Positions 6,678 through 10,365 of a stretch of 10,365 nt of DNA are shown here, piece after piece; position 1 is the stretch's first letter, and each line of letters opens with the position of its first letter. The stretch is from the NCBI GenBank assembly GCA_023453665.1, contig JAEXTA010000148.1, forward strand, positions 1 through 10,365, written 5' to 3'. The position numbers were made by a program, and so were the translations under genes. Source of the stretch: Bacteroidota bacterium (GTDB taxonomy: Bacteria; Bacteroidota; Ignavibacteria; Ignavibacteriales; Ignavibacteriaceae). The notes beneath the pieces were generated by a model. That model had not been told where the DNA came from, did no database searches, and worked only from the letters and a program-made list of their open reading frames with translations.

Positions 6678-6713
6678 ACGGTGTTAATCTGTCAGATCAG
6701 TATCATCCGTGTT
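6678..6713. repeat. Four-unit 9-bp phased array (ATCNGTNNN)
   Basis: Four consecutive 9-base units are AACGGTGTT (6678), ATCTGTCAG (6687), ATCAGTATC (6696) and ATCCGTGTT (6705), sharing CNGT at fixed phase. The array abuts the citF stop codon, whose last base on the plus strand is 6714. Read on the minus strand it gives AACACGGATGATACTGATC and onward, a pattern I recall from intergenic regions of many bacteria. The units resemble those at 1411-1456, including the order TCTGT, TCAGT, TCCGT, but the period is 9 rather than 10-11 bases. Confidence 0.6.
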
Positions 6714-8270
6714 CTATTTCACCACCTGGAAAACCGAGTCTAACACAGTTCCATCAACCCACTTAATTATCGCAACAACTTTTTCTTTATTCACTTTGGG
6801 TTTAGCCGGAGCGCCGCCGCAAATTTCATCAACTTCTTTTTTGATCTGCTTAATATCTTTAATCGGAAGTGACGAACCTTTAACTGCTTTCAATAAATCT
6901 TTGCGCAAAGGATTAATCGCGATTCCACGTTCAGTGATAATCACATCAATTAATTCTCCGGGTCCGCACAGCGTTGTGACTTCATCAACAATAACAGGAA
7001 TGCGGTCTCTGAAAGATGGTATCGCAAGTATTGTACACTTTGAATAAAGACAATTCTGCCAGCCGCCAATTCCGTGAAGCAGGTAGCCATCGGAGTGAGT
7101 TACTACATTTGCGTTAAACTTTATGTCGACTTCTGTTGCGCCGAGAACAGCAGTATCAACTATTGATGCGAAATTTCCTTTACCATGAAAATTATAACTT
7201 GTAAACGGAGAAGTGTTAACGTGATTTGTATTCTCTCTCATACTTCTTACACCTTCAAGGTCGAAAGTTTGTCCGTCGAGAATGTAATCTGTTAAACCTT
7301 CCTCTAACATTTCCACCAAATATTTTGTACTGCCGCCGCGCATGAATCGTGCTTTGACACCTTTAGATTTCATTTTTTCTTTTAAGAAAAGAACAAAAGC
7401 AAGATTGGTTCCGCCTGCGCCGGCTTGTAATGAAAAACCGTCTTTCATAATACCTGCTGCTTCAATAAAGTCGGCGACATATTCAGCAATTAATAATCTG
7501 TCTGGTGATTTGGTTACTTCAGTTGTACCGGAAACAATTTTAGTTGGGTCGCCGAGTGATTCAACTTCAACAACAAAGTCAACGTTGTTGCCTTGAATCT
7601 GCCATGGAACGCAAGGGAAGGGCACAAGATTATCAGTTACTATAATAGTTCTATCGGCATATTCTGAATCGCCTAACCCAAATCCTATTAAACCACAAGC
7701 TGACTTACCACGATCTCCGGTTGCATTACCGAAAGGATCGGCTGTTGGTGCGAGTAAAACCGCGATATCAACATGAACTTCTCCATCCTGTAAAGATTGA
7801 TATCTTCCGCCGTGTGAACGAAGTACACCAACGCCTTTCATCTTCCCTTCAGTAGTGAATTTACCGAGTGGTCCGTTCATACTTCCTTCGATGTGATGAA
7901 TTGTTCCATCCTCAAGATATTTTATTAAATGTGAATGAACAGGAAAACTTGCAGAAGGGAACCACCGGATATTTTTTATTCCCATTTCTTTAACCGCATC
8001 GAACAACATATTTGTAACAGCATCACCATTGCGTAAATGATGATGAGTTGAAATTGTCATTCCGTCTTTTAGTCCGGCTTTTTTTAAAGCAGTTTTCAAA
8101 TCCTTAACAACTTTATTTCCATCGGAAGGATAATCCATACACGAACGTATCGGCGGTTTAGCTTTCACACCTGTTGGTTTGTATTTATCAACACCTTTAA
8201 AAGGAATTTGTTGTTGTCCGTTTACTCCGTCGGGGACTAATCTTCCTGCTGCGTTTTTTATTAGTTTCAT
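6714..8270 (-). CDS. citF: Citrate lyase alpha subunit (citrate CoA-transferase)
   Basis: CitF, 518 residues against about 510 in E. coli, is the subunit of cytoplasmic citrate lyase that transfers the acyl-carrier thioester between acetate and citrate; CitE then cleaves citryl-ACP to oxaloacetate. Family features include STHHHLRNGD (74-83), a glycine-rich SLQAGAGGTNLAF (280-292), FMRGGSTKYLVEMLEEGL (309-326), LDGQTFDLEGVRSMREN (331-347) and a C-terminus WVDGTVLDSV. The ATG at 8270 is preceded by an AAGAAG-like site, and the gene starts 15 bases after the stop of the TonB-dependent receptor, implying cotranscription. CitE (lyase) and CitD (acyl carrier protein), normally adjacent, are absent from both sides within the window, as are the prosthetic-group genes. 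They may lie elsewhere; otherwise this protein may be a CitF-like CoA-transferase working alone. It converges on the hydroxyproline operon and probably is not part of it. Confidence 0.9.
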   Translation of the reverse strand: MKLIKNAAGRLVPDGVNGQQQIPFKGVDKYKPTGVKAKPPIRSCMDYPSDGNKVVKDLKTALKKAGLKDGMTISTHHHLRNGDAVTNMLFDAVKEMGIKNIRWFPSASFPVHSHLIKYLEDGTIHHIEGSMNGPLGKFTTEGKMKGVGVLRSHGGRYQSLQDGEVHVDIAVLLAPTADPFGNATGDRGKSACGLIGFGLGDSEYADRTIIVTDNLVPFPCVPWQIQGNNVDFVVEVESLGDPTKIVSGTTEVTKSPDRLLIAEYVADFIEAAGIMKDGFSLQAGAGGTNLAFVLFLKEKMKSKGVKARFMRGGSTKYLVEMLEEGLTDYILDGQTFDLEGVRSMRENTNHVNTSPFTSYNFHGKGNFASIVDTAVLGATEVDIKFNANVVTHSDGYLLHGIGGWQNCLYSKCTILAIPSFRDRIPVIVDEVTTLCGPGELIDVIITERGIAINPLRKDLLKAVKGSSLPIKDIKQIKKEVDEICGGAPAKPKVNKEKVVAIIKWVDGTVLDSVFQVVK

Positions 8271-8285
8271 ATTCTATCTTCTTGT

Positions 8286-10364
8286 TTAATAATTTAGTTT
8301 TATTCCAAATCCAATCTGTCTCGGGGGACCAAAAAAGGTTTGCTGACCTTCATCTGGGTTATATGCATTAGTTAATTGGTGCATTTGAATTACCTGATTC
8401 CCAAAAATTTCAGCTTCGCGAGTCAGATCTAGTCCATCGGAATAGGCTGATCCACTCGTTTTAAAAAGAGTATAAATATTTTCTGTATCAAATAGATTGA
8501 TCACATACAAATAAACGGATAAATCAAAAGTTCCGGATATAATAAAACCTTTCTCAATTTTTAAATCAACCTGAGAAGTTGATGGTGTGTATTTTGGAAC
8601 TGGTGTATAGGGAATATATCTGGGATTATCATGTTCCAGGGTAAAAGGGCGTCCGCTTCTATAATCATAAAAGGTTGATATTTTTAATTTTTCAAAAATA
8701 TTTGTCACATCACTCAATGAAGAAAAATCATATTCAATCAAAAAATTTAAAGAAAAATCATTTGAACGAGGTGATTCAATTGTTGAAGTAAGTAAGATTG
8801 GTGTACTCCAGATGGATCTAAATGATTTAGCGGGAAGTTTATTTATTGTTTCCTCGATCGATTGGTAAGTTAAATTGGACTTTATATACCACTCATCACT
8901 CCAATATGCGCTTGTGAATTCAATACCTTTAGCGGATAATGTACCATTACTTGCAGTATAGAAAATTTCTTCAAAACCGATCGATTGATTTCGTGCTTGG
9001 TATTCAAAGCTTTGATGATTGTATGATTTTTTATTAAAATAAACCAAACTGGTATTCAAATTTATTATAGGAGAGTAAGACGCTCCAATTTCAAATTGTT
9101 TGGTCACAATTGGTTTGAAGAAATTGCAATTTACGCTATAATAATTTTGCGAATCAATAACAGTATAATTTGTCTGCAATAGATTTCCGATTTGATGATC
9201 CTGAACATTCTGAGAATAACTCGTGAAAACAGAAATATTCTCTGACAATAAATACCTTATACCGATTCTTGGAGAAAAATAATTATAGGTCTTTGTTTTA
9301 TCAAAACCGCCTTCAATTACCTCCTCAGTTTGAAAATTAATTATTTGTTCAGGATGGAGTGGCGAAGAAATGGTTTTCTGGTCAGAATTAAATAATTCAT
9401 AACGGAGTCCCAGGTTGAAATATAAATTATTGAAAAGGGTAAAGTAATCTTCAAGAAATAATCCTGCATAAACTGGTTTAGGGCTTTGATCACGCTCAGA
9501 AACTACTTCATTCCCCAACTTGTCATATCCAATATTTGTTACCCCATGCTGCTCTAGAATAATTTTTTTAATTTCATTTTCACTATAACCCAGATAAGAA
9601 GAGTCACTCAGATATAGATCAAGTAAATAAGCCAGTCTGTATTGCCTGTCTATAAACCAATATTTGAAGCTGGGAAGCGATAAGTCTGCTCCAATTCTAA
9701 CTTTATGATCGGCGATAGAAAAATTAAATATTCCTTTAAATGATAAATTAGATTGTTCTGTTTTTTTATGGTCAACTCCAGGAAAATACAAATCTGTAAA
9801 CCCGCTTAAATATCCCCGGTACCTCATTGGAAGTCTATATCTCCCATAAAGACTGTCTGGCCTCTCCCAAAATATACCTACATTAGCATTTGCCAAACTG
9901 TCACCGTAAATCCAATAGTTATTTCCTAAATATGGGTCAGAAGTTTGTTCTTTTATTAAAGAATAATTAGCACTTATTGAGTATGAAGTTGATTCACCAA
10001 TTTTATGATCAAACAATAATTTTAATAAGACTCCACTTTTGTCAATTATTCCAGTCCTGGGATTTAAGTAATCAAAAAAATGATTTCTCTCAGTATAAGA
10101 GTTTTCATCAAAATAGATTCCGGATGCTTTCATCTTAATATTACCGATCTGTGCTAAAAGAGTTGAAACAGCATTGAAACTTTCTAATGAGTTTAAAGGA
10201 ACAATGCCTGCTGGCAAATTTATTTTAACGGATTGGTTATGAGGAGAACCCGAATAAAATACCTCATCGACACCAGGATATCTTTGGGGATTTTTATCCC
10301 TCTGGAAGAGGTAGTTTACATTTGTGAAAAATCTTAGTTCTGGAATAAATGCAGGACCACCAAT
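8286..10364 (-). CDS. TonB-dependent receptor, C-terminal part (5' end outside window)
   Basis: Outer-membrane beta-barrel protein. The frame is open from the stop at 8286-8288 to the right edge (692 residues visible). A TTG at 10217 could serve as a start, but the frame continues upstream for 49 residues (GGPAFIPELRFFTNVNY and onward) in the same style, so it is not the true start. The barrel is seen in alternating aromatic/polar strands such as YFSPRIGIRYLLSENISVF and SAKGIEFTSAYW, and in STFYDYRSGRPFT, VDLKIEKGF and YVINLFDTENIYT, typical of the last strands of this family. It ends IGFGIKLNY, with a terminal aromatic residue as expected for BAM-dependent insertion. Plug domain, any carboxypeptidase-like N-terminal domain and signal peptide lie outside. 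Its ligand is unknown; pairing with citF 15 bases downstream could hint at ferric citrate or another carboxylate, but this is speculation. Confidence 0.85.
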   Translation of the reverse strand: MGGPAFIPELRFFTNVNYLFQRDKNPQRYPGVDEVFYSGSPHNQSVKINLPAGIVPLNSLESFNAVSTLLAQIGNIKMKASGIYFDENSYTERNHFFDYLNPRTGIIDKSGVLLKLLFDHKIGESTSYSISANYSLIKEQTSDPYLGNNYWIYGDSLANANVGIFWERPDSLYGRYRLPMRYRGYLSGFTDLYFPGVDHKKTEQSNLSFKGIFNFSIADHKVRIGADLSLPSFKYWFIDRQYRLAYLLDLYLSDSSYLGYSENEIKKIILEQHGVTNIGYDKLGNEVVSERDQSPKPVYAGLFLEDYFTLFNNLYFNLGLRYELFNSDQKTISSPLHPEQIINFQTEEVIEGGFDKTKTYNYFSPRIGIRYLLSENISVFTSYSQNVQDHQIGNLLQTNYTVIDSQNYYSVNCNFFKPIVTKQFEIGASYSPIINLNTSLVYFNKKSYNHQSFEYQARNQSIGFEEIFYTASNGTLSAKGIEFTSAYWSDEWYIKSNLTYQSIEETINKLPAKSFRSIWSTPILLTSTIESPRSNDFSLNFLIEYDFSSLSDVTNIFEKLKISTFYDYRSGRPFTLEHDNPRYIPYTPVPKYTPSTSQVDLKIEKGFIISGTFDLSVYLYVINLFDTENIYTLFKTSGSAYSDGLDLTREAEIFGNQVIQMHQLTNAYNPDEGQQTFFGPPRQIGFGIKLNY

Positions 10365-10365
10365 A

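Noticed and set aside
6709..7047. Plus-strand open frame antisense to citF
   Set aside because: It is the complement of conserved CitF codons, has no ribosome binding site and gives no recognisable protein. The same applies to the frame at 7342-7596.
10215..10217. TTG as start of the TonB-dependent receptor
   Set aside because: The frame stays open to the window edge with similar receptor-like residues, and a receptor lacking plug and signal peptide would be incomplete.

Overview
The window is AT-rich, densely coded and free of RNA genes, CRISPR arrays and recognisable insertion sequences. The TonB-dependent receptor of Bacteroidota/Chlorobiota style, the low GC and the purine-poor ribosome binding sites suggest a member of the Bacteroidota-Ignavibacteriota-Chlorobiota group, perhaps Ignavibacteria. 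That placement is inference; no marker gene is present.

Layout. Bases 1-35 hold the last codons of an unidentified plus-strand gene, followed by an ABC transporter permease of the FtsX/MacB type (76-1407). A 160-base spacer contains a degenerate 10-11-bp repeat array and a 10-bp inverted repeat. Then comes a tight four-gene plus-strand operon (1569-6617): a radical-SAM glycyl radical enzyme activase, a glycyl radical enzyme that matches trans-4-hydroxy-L-proline dehydratase (HypD) at every active-site position I could check, a proline dehydrogenase-family flavoenzyme, and an aldolase of the DapA/NanA superfamily that resembles mammalian 4-hydroxy-2-oxoglutarate aldolase (HOGA1). A convergent spacer (6618-6713) carries a factor-independent terminator for the minus strand and a second short-unit array, with a 9-bp period. 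On the minus strand lie citrate lyase alpha subunit (citF, 6714-8270) and, 15 bases upstream of it, the C-terminal 692 residues of a TonB-dependent receptor that runs off the right edge of the window.

How it fits together. The operon reads as a hydroxyproline catabolic unit with two chemistries side by side. The oxygen-sensitive HypD would dehydrate hydroxyproline to pyrroline-5-carboxylate. The flavoenzyme could oxidise hydroxyproline (or proline), and the aldolase could cleave 4-hydroxy-2-oxoglutarate to pyruvate and glyoxylate, as in the mammalian mitochondrial pathway. In the flavoenzyme, the tyrosine known in E. coli PutA (Tyr540) to favour proline over hydroxyproline is replaced by Leu277. 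The aldolase has Ser-Asn where DapA has Thr-Thr and lacks the DapA arginine. The combination is the most interesting content of the window. The pyrroline-5-carboxylate reductase, dehydrogenase and transaminase needed to complete either route are not here.
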